DNA from: CAVPMW01 sp963706515
Lineage (GTDB): Bacteria; Chloroflexota; Anaerolineae; Anaerolineales; UBA4823
Assembly: GCA_963706515.1 (NCBI GenBank)
Contig: CAVPMW010000013.1
Location: 1 to 64,000, forward strand
DNA length: 64,000 nt
Direction: 5' to 3'
Made by a program: the position numbers and the translations under genes. How positions within the stretch are numbered: the stretch's first letter is position 1; each line of letters opens with the position of its first letter. Below the pieces are notes generated by a model. That model searched no databases. It saw only the letters and a program-made list of their open reading frames with translations, and was not told the origin of the DNA. Below, piece after piece: positions 26,654-36,446 of this stretch.

Positions 26654-27648
26654 ATGAACAGCCGTGAGCGTTTCCTGGAGAGCGATGCACAACGGATCGC
26701 CGGACCGGGTGCCGCTGTTCGAGGAAGGCATCCGGGCGGAGGTGCGCCAGCCTGGCGCAAGCAGGGGCTGCCTGCGCGTACCCGGCTGGAGAAGGTATTC
26801 GCTTACGACGAGTATATCGAGTTAAACCCCAGGCTCTACCCGCCTCGCTCTCCCTTGGAGCTGGCTGGGCTGCCGGATGGGTTGGAGCGCTTGCAGCACA
26901 GCCTGGATTGCGGACGATCCGCGCAGGCTGCCGGATGAGCTGAAAAGCCCGCGCTTCCTGAGGTCTGCAAGCAATCGGTTGGTTACGTGCAGCCTGAGCA
27001 ACGGTTTATTCCAGACCTTAGGCATCGAAGACTGGCGCTCCTTCGGGCAGGTCATGCTCCTGCTCGGCGACCAGCGCGGCTTTTGTGAAGCTGCCATGCG
27101 CGATCCAGGGAGAGTTCGCTGCCCGCCTGGCGCGCAAGATCATGGGGCAGGTTCCGCTCGCCGCGGTCGTTTTCGAGGAGCCGGTTGCCGGGAACAGCGG
27201 GCCGCTGGTCTCGCCGCGCACGTATCGCGAGATCGCCCTGAGCAGCTACGCCCCGAGTCATTGCCGCAGCCCGCGAGTGCGGCGTGGATACGATCATCCT
27301 GAAGAGCTGGGCGAACGTGCGCCGCCTGCTCCCGGAGGCGGTCGCGGCCGGTTTCAACTGCCTGTGGGCGTACGAGCGTGGGGGCCCGAGATGGATTATT
27401 GGACGATCCGCCAGGAATTTGGCAGCGCGCTGCGCCTGATCGGCGGGATCGACCTGGATGTTTTGCGCATAGACAAGAATGCGATCCGGGAGGAGCTGGA
27501 GCGCGTCGTCCCGCCGCTCCTGGCGCAGGGCGGGTACATCCCCATGCTGGACGGTCGCGTGCGCATAGATATCCCTTTCGAGAATTATACGTACTACCGC
27601 AGGCTGCTGGAGGAGATGGTGGGGGCCAAAGAGCAATCGCATGCCTGA
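26654..27648 (+). CDS. Uroporphyrinogen decarboxylase-like methyltransferase family protein (frameshifted)
   Basis: About 335 residues after several frame changes (near 26690, 26750, 26910, 27100, 27260, 27370). Recognisable pieces: MNSRERFLE followed by PDRVPLFEEGI, LARKIMGQVPLAAVVFEEP, the segment GNSGPLVSPRTYREI, CGVDTIILKSWANVRRLL, RLIGGIDLDVLRIDKNAIRE and the end IPMLDGRVRIDIPFENYTYY. The last part is the C-terminal barrel of the URO-D/MtaA fold. Outside heme synthesis these proteins transfer methyl groups between corrinoids and cofactors, often with iron-sulphur partners like the one encoded just upstream. The substrate is open. Confidence 0.7.
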
Positions 27649-28216
27649 ATTCACCGTGAAACACCTGGACGAAAGCACCTGGCAGGATTTTGCGCGGCTG
27701 GTCGAAAAGCACAACGGAGTCTGGGGCGGCTGCTGGTGTATGGCTTTTCACGAGGAGGGGGTTGGACGTGGCAAATCAGCTTCGCAAAACCGGTCTGAGA
27801 AAGAGCGCCGGGTCCGGGGTGGGCGGGCGCACGCTGCCCTGGTGTACGACGGAGCGAACGCCGTCGGCTGGTGCCAGTTCGGTCCGGCGGACGAACTCCC
27901 CCGCATCAAGCTGAAGAAGGACTATCTGAATGGACTCACGGAGCTTCCCGATTGGAGGATCACCTGTTTTTTCGTCGACCGGGAATACCGGGGCAAAGGG
28001 GTGGCTGCCATCGCTCTCGCAGGGGCTTTGAACGAAATTGCCCGCCTCGGTGGTGGAACCGTCGAAAGCTACCCAGAGGACGCGGAGGGGCGCTCGGTCT
28101 CGGGCTCATTTCTTTACAACGGCACCGTTGCGATGTTCGAGCGCCTGGGGTTTCAACGCACGCGCCGGCTCGGCAAGACCCATTGGGTGGTGACCAGGGT
28201 GATAGACGAGCCTTAA
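27641..28216 (+). CDS. GNAT family N-acetyltransferase
   Basis: 191 residues; its ATG overlaps the stop of the URO-D-like gene. The acetyl-CoA site is visible in ITCFFVDREYRGKGVAAIAL (R/QxxGxG/A form RGKGVA) followed by the helix ALAGALNEIARLGGGTVESY and the late motif NGTVAMFERLGFQRTRRLGK. The substrate cannot be told. The Cys-rich GGCWCMAF near residue 30 resembles relatives annotated as putative regulators with GNAT fold. Translational coupling is by gene order only; no pathway link is evident. Confidence 0.85.
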   Translation: MPEFTVKHLDESTWQDFARLVEKHNGVWGGCWCMAFHEEGVGRGKSASQNRSEKERRVRGGRAHAALVYDGANAVGWCQFGPADELPRIKLKKDYLNGLTELPDWRITCFFVDREYRGKGVAAIALAGALNEIARLGGGTVESYPEDAEGRSVSGSFLYNGTVAMFERLGFQRTRRLGKTHWVVTRVIDEP

Positions 28217-28241
28217 GAAGGGCTAGAATCGGTCGCTTTCA

Positions 28242-28616
28242 CTACTCACGTTGTCGCCTGTGATATTCCTGCACGAGAGCCAGGATGACCACAAAAAATG
28301 GGATCAGGATGATCACCTGCTGGGTGCCATACCGCCTGGCATGGGCGAGCTCCGCCTGGCCTTCTTCCTTCACGGTCCCGCCCCTGGCGATCAGAACGGC
28401 ATAAATGAACAATGGAATGTAGTTCAGCCCGATGCTCACCAGCCAGAATCCCACGGCCGTTTCCCAACCGGATTTAACATAACCGGGGAAGCCGAGGCGG
28501 ATGGAAAACAATCCGAGGCTGAGCGGCAAGACGACCCCGAGGGCGTATTCTGCGATAATGACGCGAGGGCCAAGCCATACCATATCTACTGCAGCAAGTT
28601 TCCGGATGTTGATCAA
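28242..28616 (-). CDS. Small membrane protein, unknown
   Basis: 124 residues with three to four hydrophobic segments (VIIAEYALGVVLPLSLGLFS; AVGFWLVSIGLNYIPLFIYA; VIILIPFFVVILALVQEYHR) and a charged loop KEEGQAELAHARRYGTQQ. No family recognised. Convergent with the GNAT gene. Confidence 0.65.
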   Translation of the reverse strand: MINIRKLAAVDMVWLGPRVIIAEYALGVVLPLSLGLFSIRLGFPGYVKSGWETAVGFWLVSIGLNYIPLFIYAVLIARGGTVKEEGQAELAHARRYGTQQVIILIPFFVVILALVQEYHRRQRE

Positions 28617-28765
28617 TAATCCTGCCGTCGCTGATTACTCAAATATCTATCCGACGATGAATAGGCTCCCAATATATTTTCGGATAGATACTTAACCTGA
28701 TTACGATCCTGTTTAGGTGCATGGCGCTGAACAGATTGGGCTTACCAATAAACGCTTATCATTGG

Positions 28766-29152
28766 CTACCAAATTACATTTAGATCATACTGGTTTATGA
28801 TCGGATCAGAGCTGAGCAATGGCAAATCTTCTAGCTGGCACTGGAGGATTAATAAGCGATCAAATGGATCCCGGTGCAAATCGGGCAATTGAAAGATATG
28901 GAAAGCATGACTTAAATGGATCGGCAGAGGCTGGAAATTATTTTTATTCATCCGTGAAGTAACATAACGGTCAGGTGGTTCCGGAAGGGTCAGCCTGCCG
29001 CGCGAAGTTTTGATCGCTATCTCCCAGGCGCTGGAAGCGCTGAAGTAGATATTATTCCGCCTATCGGAGATGATCTCCCTTGCAAGGGACGATAAGCGGA
29101 TATCATCCATATTCCAACAAAGAAAAGTGTGCATGTCCAGCAATGCGTCCAT
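28766..29152 (-). CDS. PIN-domain toxin (VapC-type)
   Basis: 128 residues. The PIN acidic residues are placed as usual: Asp in LLDMHTFLCW, Glu in SASSAWEIAIKTSRGRL, Asp in HRDPFDRLLILQ and Asp in LLSSDPIINQYD. VapC toxins are RNases held in check by a cognate antitoxin. It is downstream of and overlaps by one base a Phd/YefM-type antitoxin gene, the standard order. Confidence 0.9.
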   Translation of the reverse strand: MDALLDMHTFLCWNMDDIRLSSLAREIISDRRNNIYFSASSAWEIAIKTSRGRLTLPEPPDRYVTSRMNKNNFQPLPIHLSHAFHIFQLPDLHRDPFDRLLILQCQLEDLPLLSSDPIINQYDLNVIW

Positions 29153-29373
29153 TATTCATCGAATTCCGGCAGCGGGTCATCGAAATTTGGCGCAATTACC
29201 ACTTTATCTGCATCGTTTCCAGGCACTCGCCGGGCAGAATTTGGTGAATAAGGAGATAGAACGGCGATCGGTTTGCCGGCTTTGGCAATAATGATCTGTT
29301 CGCCGTTCAGGACACGCTCCAGGAGTCTGGATAAATGGGTTTTAGCTTCATGAATATTGACTGTGATTGCCAT
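29152..29373 (-). CDS. Phd/YefM-type antitoxin
   Basis: 73 residues: MAITVNIHEAKTHLSRLLER, then VLNGEQIIIAKAGKPIAVLS, the DNA-binding fold of the Phd/YefM family, and a short acidic C terminus (NFDDPLPEFDE) that would wrap around the toxin. An AGGAGG lies ahead of the ATG. It should repress its own promoter in the 29374-29465 interval. Confidence 0.9.
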   Translation of the reverse strand: MAITVNIHEAKTHLSRLLERVLNGEQIIIAKAGKPIAVLSPYSPNSARRVPGNDADKVVIAPNFDDPLPEFDE

Positions 29374-29466
29374 GAAATAACCTCCTGAAAGTATTGTTAA
29401 CTAAGTCATGAACTAAGTCAACAACAAACCGAAATTGCTGAGACAGAGCAAACATTTTCTTAATAT

Positions 29467-29559
29467 TATCCTATTTACCGGATAGGATATAATCCGTGCT
29501 CAGGGTGTGATGCAGATTTTCATATTTTTCTTGCAATATAGGTAAACAATCTCTATAAT
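29467..29559 (+). promoter_or_regulatory. Two candidate promoters of the cyclase gene
   Basis: TTGCAA at 29531-29536, a 17-base spacer and TATAAT at 29554-29559 place a start of transcription at about 29566, which is the A of the ATG. No ribosome site is visible, so the mRNA may be leaderless. Further up, TATCCTAT/ATAGGATA (29467-29489) overlaps ATAGGATATAATCC (29482-29495), a box that recurs exactly before the nucleoside hydrolase gene. Confidence 0.55.
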
Positions 29560-29565
29560 TGTCCT

Positions 29566-32500
29566 ATGCCTGACGAGATCGAGCAGATCCAGCAAACCAT
29601 CGCTGCCCTGGAGGCCCAGCGGGAAATCCTGGGCGAGCAGGTGCTGGCTACCGCCCTGGCGCCGCTGCGCCAGCGCCTGGAGCAGCTCCAGATGCAGTCG
29701 ATCGGCGAGCAGCGCAAGGTCGTCACGATCCTGTTTGCCGACCTGGCTGGCTTCACGGCGATGTCCGAAAAGATGGACCCCGAAGACGTGCGCGACGTCA
29801 CCGATGCCTACTTTAAATGCTGGACGGAGGTAATCGAAGCCAACCGCGGGACTGTGGAAAAGTTCATCGGGGACGCAGTGATGGCAGTGTTCGGTCTGAA
29901 GGCAGCCAGCGAGCAAGACCCCGAAAATGCCGTCCGCGCTGCGCTGGCAATGCGCGATGCACTGGAGGAGCTGAACGGCGAGCTGGAGCGCGAGCAGCAG
30001 ATCAGGCTGCACATGCGGGTGGGCATCCATACCGGGCCGGTTGTGGTCAGCCTGCTCGGTGAGCGCAAGGGACAGGACTTCGTGGTCGTCGGCGATACGG
30101 TCAACCTCGCCAGCCGGCTGCAGTCGGCGGCGCCCGAGGGGGGAATCTTGATCTCGGCGGATACCTACCGCTACGTCCGCGGCGTCTTCGATGTGGAAGC
30201 TCTCGATCCGGTAAGCGTCAAAGGCAAGAGTGAGCCTGTACAGGTATTCCTCGTGCAGCTCGCCAAACCGCGCTCGTTCAGGCACGCCAACCAGGACATC
30301 GCAGGCGGTGTGGCGAAACTGGTCGGGCGGCAGGCTGAGATGCAGCTCCTGCAAGACGTCTACCGGGCAAGCCTCGCGGATGGTTCCGTCCACGGCGTGA
30401 CCCTGGTGGGCGAGCCGGGAATCGGCAAATCGCGCCTGGTATTTGAGCTCGATGACTGGCTGGAGATCCAACCGGGGGGTTATTTTTATTTCCAGGGCAG
30501 GGCAAATTCTGGGACGCTGAATATCTCCTATGCCCTGCTGCGGGATATGTTTGCCTTCCGCTGCCAGATCCAGGACAGCGACATGCCGGCTGTGGTGCGC
30601 AGCAAGCTGGAGCAGGAAATAAAAGCTGCATCGGTCGATGAAGAAGCCGTCTCCCTTAAGGCTTATTACCTCGGCCGGCTGCTCGGGTTCGAGCTGGGCG
30701 AGAATCCTGCCGCGGAAACTGCCACGGCAGCTGCCGGGGAATCAGCCGTGGACGCCCGCCAGATCCAGGACCAGGGCATGCTTTCGCTGACCGAATATTT
30801 GCGCCTCCTCAGCCGCAAAGATCCGGTGGTGCTGCTGCTCGAGGACCTGCATTGGGCTGACGACAGCTCCCTGGGCGCGATCGAGCAGCTTGTGGATCTC
30901 TTGAGCGATTCCCCGATTATGCTGGTGTGCACGGCGCGCCCCGAGCTCTTCGAGCGGCAGCCTGGCTGGGGCAGAACGCTGCCAAACTGGAGCAGGCTCG
31001 ATCTGCAGCCCCTTTCCCCGGATGAGAGCCAGCTCCTGGTGCAGGAGATCCTCAATAAGGTGGCTGAGCTTCCCGAAAAGCTCAACCAGCTGGTCATCCA
31101 AAACACGGAAGGCAACCCGTTTTACATCGAAGAGCTGATCAAGATGATGATCGACGAGGGCATCATCCAAATTCAAGATGATATCTGGCAGGTGCAGGAA
31201 GACCGCCTGGAAAAGACTTACCTTCCGCCCACCCTGACCGAGGTGCTCCAATCGCGCTTCGACAGCCTCAGCCCGGGAGAGAAATCCGTGCTGCAGCAGG
31301 CGGCAGTGGTCGGGCGTACCTTTTGGGATAAAGCGGTTGAATTTATTGACCTGGCTGGCGAACCGGCACTTCAACCGAAGACGAACGTAGCCGAGATGCT
31401 CGGGCGGCTCAACCGCAGGGAGATGGTCTACCGGCGGGACAGCGCTGCATTCGAAGATACGCGAGAGTATTCGTTCAAACACAATCTCCTGCGCGATGTG
31501 ACCTATGAAGGTCTGCTGAAGCGCTACCGCCGTGCTTACCACGCCTACACCGCACGCTGGTTGGCACAGGTAACCCAGCGCAGCCAGCGCGAGGGAGAGT
31601 ATGCAGCCTTGATCGGCGAGCATTACGAGCGATCGGGTGAGCTGGAGATCGCAGCAGGCTGGTATGGGCGGGCAGCCAGGCGCGCAGCTGCTCAATACGC
31701 CAACATGGAAGCTGTCCGTCTATTTACGCGTACCCTCGAGCTAACCCCGCCTGAGCAGGTCGAGAAACGCTTCGCGGCGCTCTCCGGGAAGGGTTAAGGT
31801 GTTTGAGCTGCAAGGCGTTCGCGAGCAGCAGAAGCAAGATCTGGACGCCCTCGCCGAGCTGATCGCCAGTCAGGGCGAAGCAGAAAATGTAACTCAATGG
31901 AAAGCTCAGCTCGAGATAGGCTGGTCGTCCTACTACGACCAGCTCGGCGATTACCAGCCAGCTCAGCTGCACGCCCGCCAGTCGGTCGAGCTGGCACTCT
32001 CTTTCAAGAAATATCGAGCTCCAGGCGCGCGGCTATTTAGCGTGGGGCTGGGCAGACTGGCATTTTGGGGACTACATTCAGGCGAGCGAGCACTTCCGCC
32101 AGGCATACAACCTGGCAGAAGGGGTTGGAATGTACGAATTGCAGGCAGACAGCCAGCGTTCTCTGGGCGTAATCGCTGAGCTGACCGGTGATTATCCCCA
32201 GGCAAAGCAGCACCTGGCTCAAGCCCTGGAGACCTACCGCAAGAATAATAACCTCAGGGGTGAAGCCCTTACCCTGAACAGCCTGGGGGTCGTTTATTAC
32301 CACCAACTGGAGATCGAAGCTTCCCGGGGCTATTTCGCAGAGTCGCTGCGGCTGAAACGCCAGATGGGCGACCGTTATGGTGAGGGGATATCATTATGCA
32401 ACCTGGGGCACATCGCTATCAGCCAGTTCGATTTGTCCGGAGCGCAGAGCTTCTACCAGCAAAGCCTGGAGGTGTGCCAGACCATCCAGAATCTCGAAGG

Positions 32501-33188
32501 CGAGGAAGCCGCGATCATCGGCCTGGGATACGTGGCGAGCCGGGCAGGCAGGCAGCTGGAAGCCCGCGAATATTACCAGCAGGCGCTGCTGATTGGGGGT
32601 CAAATTGGCGACAAGCAGGGAGTATCCGATTCACTTTCCAGCCTGGGAGAAGCTGAGCTGAGGGCTGGAGATGCCGAATCTGCACAAGATCATTGTAAGC
32701 AAGCAATTGCTATCGCTCACGAGATTGGCGCACCTCATGAAGAAGGGCTGGGCTGGTATCACCTGGGCAACGCCTGCCTGTCCCTCGGGCAGCTTGATGA
32801 GGCCCAGGCTGCCTTTGAACGGTCCGGAGAGCTGCACCGTGCGCTGGAACAGACGGGTTTGGATATAGACAACCGCGCCGGCCTGGCGGCGATTGCCCTG
32901 CGGCGCGGCGACCTCGCGCTGGCCTCCCGGCTGGCTGAGGAGGTTCAGCGTGCGCTGCCGGAGGCTGTTCAGGAAGGGATCGAAGCTTTGTTAGATTACT
33001 GGACCATCTACCAGATATTCCAAACGATTGGCGACGCACGCGGGGAATCTGCCCTGGAATCAGCTGTTGCCTTGCTGGAAGACCAGGCTGGGAGGATCAA
33101 TGACGAAGGTATGCGTAGATCTTTCTTACGAGACGTCCAGGTGAACCGCGATCTGCTGGCTGCATGGAAAAATTATTCGGGACGGTAA
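29566..33188 (+). CDS. Class III nucleotide cyclase - AAA ATPase - TPR signalling protein (two frameshifts)
   Basis: About 1,205 residues joined at about 31790 and 32030. Residues 1-45 are coiled coil. The cyclase domain (about 48-230) has metal Asp residues in LFADLAGFTAM and FIGDAVMAVFG, the Lys of VEKFIGDAV that favours ATP, and the Asp/Arg of VVGDTVNLASRLQ, so it should be active. An STAND-like ATPase follows (Walker A GEPGIGKS; Walker B VVLLLEDLHWADD). The last 450 residues are TPR repeats (GEALTLNSLGVVYYHQLEIE). Such proteins couple a ligand or partner signal to cyclic nucleotide production. Thirteen bases later lies a cyclic-nucleotide-binding phosphatase gene, a plausible receptor. 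Confidence 0.88.
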
Positions 33189-33201
33189 AGGATTGGCGGG
33201 C

Positions 33202-34441
33202 ATGAATACAAGCGTACTGACCAGGATTCCTTTTTTTGCAGATTTGCCGGAAGAAGAGCTTGAACACCTTGCCCCACTCAGCCAGGTGCGGCACTTTGAC
33301 GACGACGAGGTGCTGATGCGCGAGGGCGAGCCCGGCGAATGTTTCATGGCTATCCTGGAAGGTGAGGTCGAGGTCATTAAGGCCCTGGACACCTCCGAAG
33401 AGCGCCGCCTGGGCATCCGCAGGAGGGGAGAAATTCTGGGTGAGATGAGCCTGTTCAGCCGCGAACGGATCCGCTCAGCCAGTGTGCGCAGCCATGGTGG
33501 AGTGGAGATGTTAGAAATTCCCCTCGCTGGGTTCGAAGCACTGCTCACCCGCTACCCCACGCTGGCTATCCACCTTCTGCAGGCAATGACTCAGCGAATG
33601 CGCGATTCAGAAAGCCTTACTGTGCATGATTTGCGAATAAAGAACCAGGCACTGGAGCAGGCTTACCTGGAGCTAAAAGCCGCCCAGGCGCAGCTCATCG
33701 AGCAGGAAAAGTTCGAGCACGATCTGGCAATGGCGAGGCGCATCCAGGAAAACCTGCTGCCAAAAACCGAGCCAGACCTGCCTGGCTGGCGCCTGGCGGC
33801 GTGCTGGCAGCCTGCCCGCGAGGTCAGCGGCGATTTCTACGACTTCATCCAGTTCCCGCAGGGCAGCCTGGGGATTTTGATTGGGGATGTGACCGGAAAG
33901 GGGATTCCCGCTGCGCTGGTGATGGCGACGACCCACAGCGTTTTGCGCGGGGTGACTGCCAGCCTGGTCGCCAGCCGAGAGCCAGTCTCGCCAGGGATCC
34001 TGCTGGCCCGGACGAACGACTTGCTGTGTGAAGAGATGCCGCCAAATATGTTCGTTACCTGTCTATTAGCCGTGCTGGAGCCCTCGAGCGGGGAGCTGCG
34101 CTTTGCCAACGCCGGTCACCCGCTGCCATACCAGCGCAGCAGCCAGAAGCTGCGCGAGCTGCTCGCCCGGGGGATGCCTCTCGGCTTGCTGCCGGAACAA
34201 GTTTATGAAGAGCAGCAGTCCAGGCTGGAGCCAGGCGACAGCCTGTGGCTGTTCAGCGACGGACTGGTGGAAGCGCACAACCCGCAAGGTGAGATGTTCG
34301 GGCTGCCGCGCTCTGCAAGAGCTGTTGGCTGGGATAAATGATGTGCAGATCGACGTGCTGCTCGCCGATCTGCACACCTTCACCGGCTCCGGCTGGGAGC
34401 AGGAGGATGATATTACGTTCGTGACGGTATCGCGCTCCTGA
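33202..34441 (+). CDS. Cyclic-nucleotide-binding SpoIIE-type (PP2C) phosphatase (one frameshift)
   Basis: About 413 residues, start ATG 33202. Residues about 5-125 are a CRP-like domain; its phosphate-binding cassette reads GEMSLFSRERIRSASVRS, keeping the Glu and Arg that hold the ribose and phosphate. A coiled coil (about 140-180) links to a PP2C/SpoIIE domain with metal-site Asp residues in SGDFYDF, IGDVTGKGIP, LFSDGLVEA and, after a shift near 34310, QEDDITFVTVS. It should dephosphorylate an anti-sigma antagonist or similar protein under cNMP control. Placed directly behind the cyclase gene. Confidence 0.88.
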
Positions 34442-34466
34442 CGACTCTGGCTCTTCCTGCTCGCCA

Positions 34467-34964
34467 TCAGCGGGAGGCGACACCGACCAGGGTCGCCAAC
34501 AGCTCGTCGAGGCGCTCGAACGAATTGTTGAGGCCTTCTTCCATGCCCGACTGGAGTATCCCATCCCGGTCGGCTACCGATTGGTAGACAGACACGTTCG
34601 TCAGTCTGGTCCTTCCACCAGGCAGCGCATCGAAGACCACTGTCTCGAGGGCGACGTGCCCTTTTTCGGAGAGGCCGTCAAACTCGAATGTATCGATCAG
34701 CCTCTCGGGTGCGGTGACTTCGTGGAACACGCCGTGAAACCTGTACGTGTTGCCGTCCTTATCCTGGTGGGTATAGCGGTACGTGCCGCCGTCTCTCGGC
34801 TCGAATTTTTCAAGGGTCATGACCAGCCGGCGCGGTCCCAGCCACTGGACGTACAGCTTGGGATCGGTGAAGGCTCTGAAAACGAGCTCGCGGGGTGCAT
34901 CAAACTCGCGGGTGATGATCACCTCTTGTTTGTTGGGTTCTGCACTGACTACCGTCTTGTTCAT
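34467..34964 (-). CDS. SRPBCC/AHSA1 family protein
   Basis: 165 residues. ITREFDAPRELVFRAFTDPK LYVQWLGPR opens the START-like fold; PRDGGTYRYTHQDKDGNTYR, FHGVFHEVTAPERLIDTFEF and the long C-terminal helix MEEGLNNSFERLDELLATL follow. These domains form ligand pockets or bind Hsp90; single-domain forms paired with an ArsR regulator are very common and uncharacterised. Its start overlaps the stop of the ArsR gene by four bases. Confidence 0.9.
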   Translation of the reverse strand: MNKTVVSAEPNKQEVIITREFDAPRELVFRAFTDPKLYVQWLGPRRLVMTLEKFEPRDGGTYRYTHQDKDGNTYRFHGVFHEVTAPERLIDTFEFDGLSEKGHVALETVVFDALPGGRTRLTNVSVYQSVADRDGILQSGMEEGLNNSFERLDELLATLVGVASR

Positions 34965-35311
34965 GTCTCGATACCTCCATCAATATTATTAAGATACTTT
35001 AGTTTCTCTTGCTCTTCCTGCAGTAGCTTGTCGAGTTTGCTGAACCGTTCGTCCCAATCTTCCGTCATCTTCTTGACCCAGGATTCCAGCTCATGGATAG
35101 GTTCCGGATTGAGGCGGTAGATCCGGTATTGGGCCTTTTTCTCTACCAGCACTAAATTTGCCTGGCGCAAGACCTGCAGGTGCTGGGAGATTGCCGGGTG
35201 ACTGGCAGGAAAATGATCGTAGATATCCGTTGCGGATAGCCCGCCGGATTGGGCCAGCATTTCCAATATGTTGCGCCTTGTCGGATCAGAAAGAGCAGAG
35301 AACATGTCCAT
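34961..35311 (-). CDS. ArsR family transcriptional regulator
   Basis: 116 residues. MDMFSALSDPTRRNILEML, SATDIYDHFPASHPAISQHL and VLRQANLVLVEKKAQYRIYR are the winged-helix HTH; no metal-binding cysteine motif is present, so it is the SRPBCC-linked type rather than an arsenic sensor. The C terminus is a coiled-coil helix (DERFSKLDKLLQEEQEKLKY). It most likely represses its own operon from the palindrome at 35327-35348. Confidence 0.92.
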   Translation of the reverse strand: MDMFSALSDPTRRNILEMLAQSGGLSATDIYDHFPASHPAISQHLQVLRQANLVLVEKKAQYRIYRLNPEPIHELESWVKKMTEDWDERFSKLDKLLQEEQEKLKYLNNIDGGIET

Positions 35312-35317
35312 AAGTGT

Positions 35318-35348
35318 ATAATAAACTATTTACTTAATTAAGTAAATA
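35318..35348 (-). promoter_or_regulatory. ArsR promoter with 22-bp palindromic operator
   Basis: Reading leftwards, TTTACT (35341-35346), a 17-base spacer and TATTAT (35318-35323) lie only six bases before the ATG, so this transcript may also be leaderless. The spacer is filled by a perfect 22-base palindrome of form TATTTACTTAA/TTAAGTAAATA (35327-35348). Confidence 0.65.
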
Positions 35349-35381
35349 CTTAATTAGAAATTGGTGTTAGATAGAATAATG

Positions 35382-35458
35382 TCTTTGCGAGGAGGTTGCC
35401 GTTTCTGAGGCGTCCGGCAGTGTAATTCACCACCAAGAAATCCCATAACTAGGATGTG
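35382..35458. repeat. Truncated CATTGCGAG-family repeat beside the IS
   Basis: TGTCTTTGCGAGGAGGTTGC followed by CGTCCGGCAGTGTAATTCAC resembles the MITE-like element at 7075-7214 and stops at the IS5-family element. Confidence 0.4.
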
Positions 35459-35466
35459 TTGACATT

Positions 35467-36229
35467 TCAACGTAACCAGATCAACGAACTGACAAACTGC
35501 GGGAAACCAAGATAGCGTCTAGCCAGTTTGTCAAATCGCGAAAAAACCCGTCGAAAAGACTTGATTTTGTTGATAAAACACTCCACTAGATGTCGTTCGC
35601 GATACAGCCAGCGATCATATTCGCGGGTTTCTCTGGCTCGCTGGTGAGGAGGTATCACGGGGTGGATGCCACATTCCATTACACAGGAGCCGAAATCTTG
35701 GGCTGCATTCCCCTGTTCCGCGATCAGGTATCCAAATGACAATCCTTCAATCAACTCAGAAGCCTGAGTATTGTCATGACGATGTCCTGCAGTCAATCGC
35801 AGTCGCAACGGGTTTCCCAGACCATCCATGGTGACATGCACTTTGGTGGTAATACCACCACGACTACGCCCCAGCGTTTGGGCTGCCTGTCCGCCACTTT
35901 TTTTGGGCCGCAGCAGCACAAGGATGGGCGCGTACGATGGTACTGTCGATCATGCCATTCTCCATATCCGGATCCTCGGCGAAGTGCAGCAACATTCGTT
36001 CCCACACACCCTGATCGCGCCAGCGAGCAAATCGTTTGTAAACGGTGTTCCAGCTCCCGTATTTAGCCGGTAACAACCACCATTGGGCACCACTACGGGT
36101 TATCCAGGGACCAGCTTCCATAAAACGACGACATTTGGCTTCGTTCTTGCCGATATTCGCATGGGGTTCGGATCTCAGGTAATCCCGGACTTTCATCCAT
36201 TGATGATTCGGAAGGCTTGTATTTGGCAT
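35467..36229 (-). mobile_element. IS5-family (IS427-like) transposase in two frames
   Basis: The first frame (36229 to 35864) reads MPNTSLPNHQWMKVRDYLRS, CRRFMEAGPWITRSGAQWWL and MENGMIDSTIVRAHPCAAAA with the first catalytic Asp. The second (35919 to 35467) reads GRSRGGITTKVHVTMDGLGN, ASELIEGLSFGYLIAEQGNA and ERHLVECFINKIKSFRRVFS with the YREN-like YRERHLVE. A run of seven A (35896-35905 region, CCCAAAAAAAGTGG) lies in the overlap, the usual site of frameshifting in IS427-type elements. GAMQ-type central Asp is changed to AEQ (IAEQGNA), so activity is doubtful. Ends are not certain: TAGGATGTGTTGAC near 35449 and a weak GAGTGTGATTGAC match near 36250. Confidence 0.8.
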
Positions 36230-36446
36230 GAAGCAATTCTATTTCTAAGTGGTCAATCACACTCAAAAAGATGGATAGGATAAGACTTATATTTATAACG
36301 AGGTTTTTCAACCATTCCCAATTTGATCAAGTCAGGAATTCATACAAAAGGATGAGATGGCTTTATAATATCCGATCTTAATATTCGATTATTGAACTAC
36401 CTGGATTTGATACATGCATCAAGCAATGAAAAAGAGGAGATTGAAA

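Noticed and set aside
29500..30471. Long open frame of 323 codons on the minus strand
   Set aside because: It is the antisense shadow of the nucleotide cyclase gene; its translation has no recognisable family and the plus strand has clear catalytic motifs.
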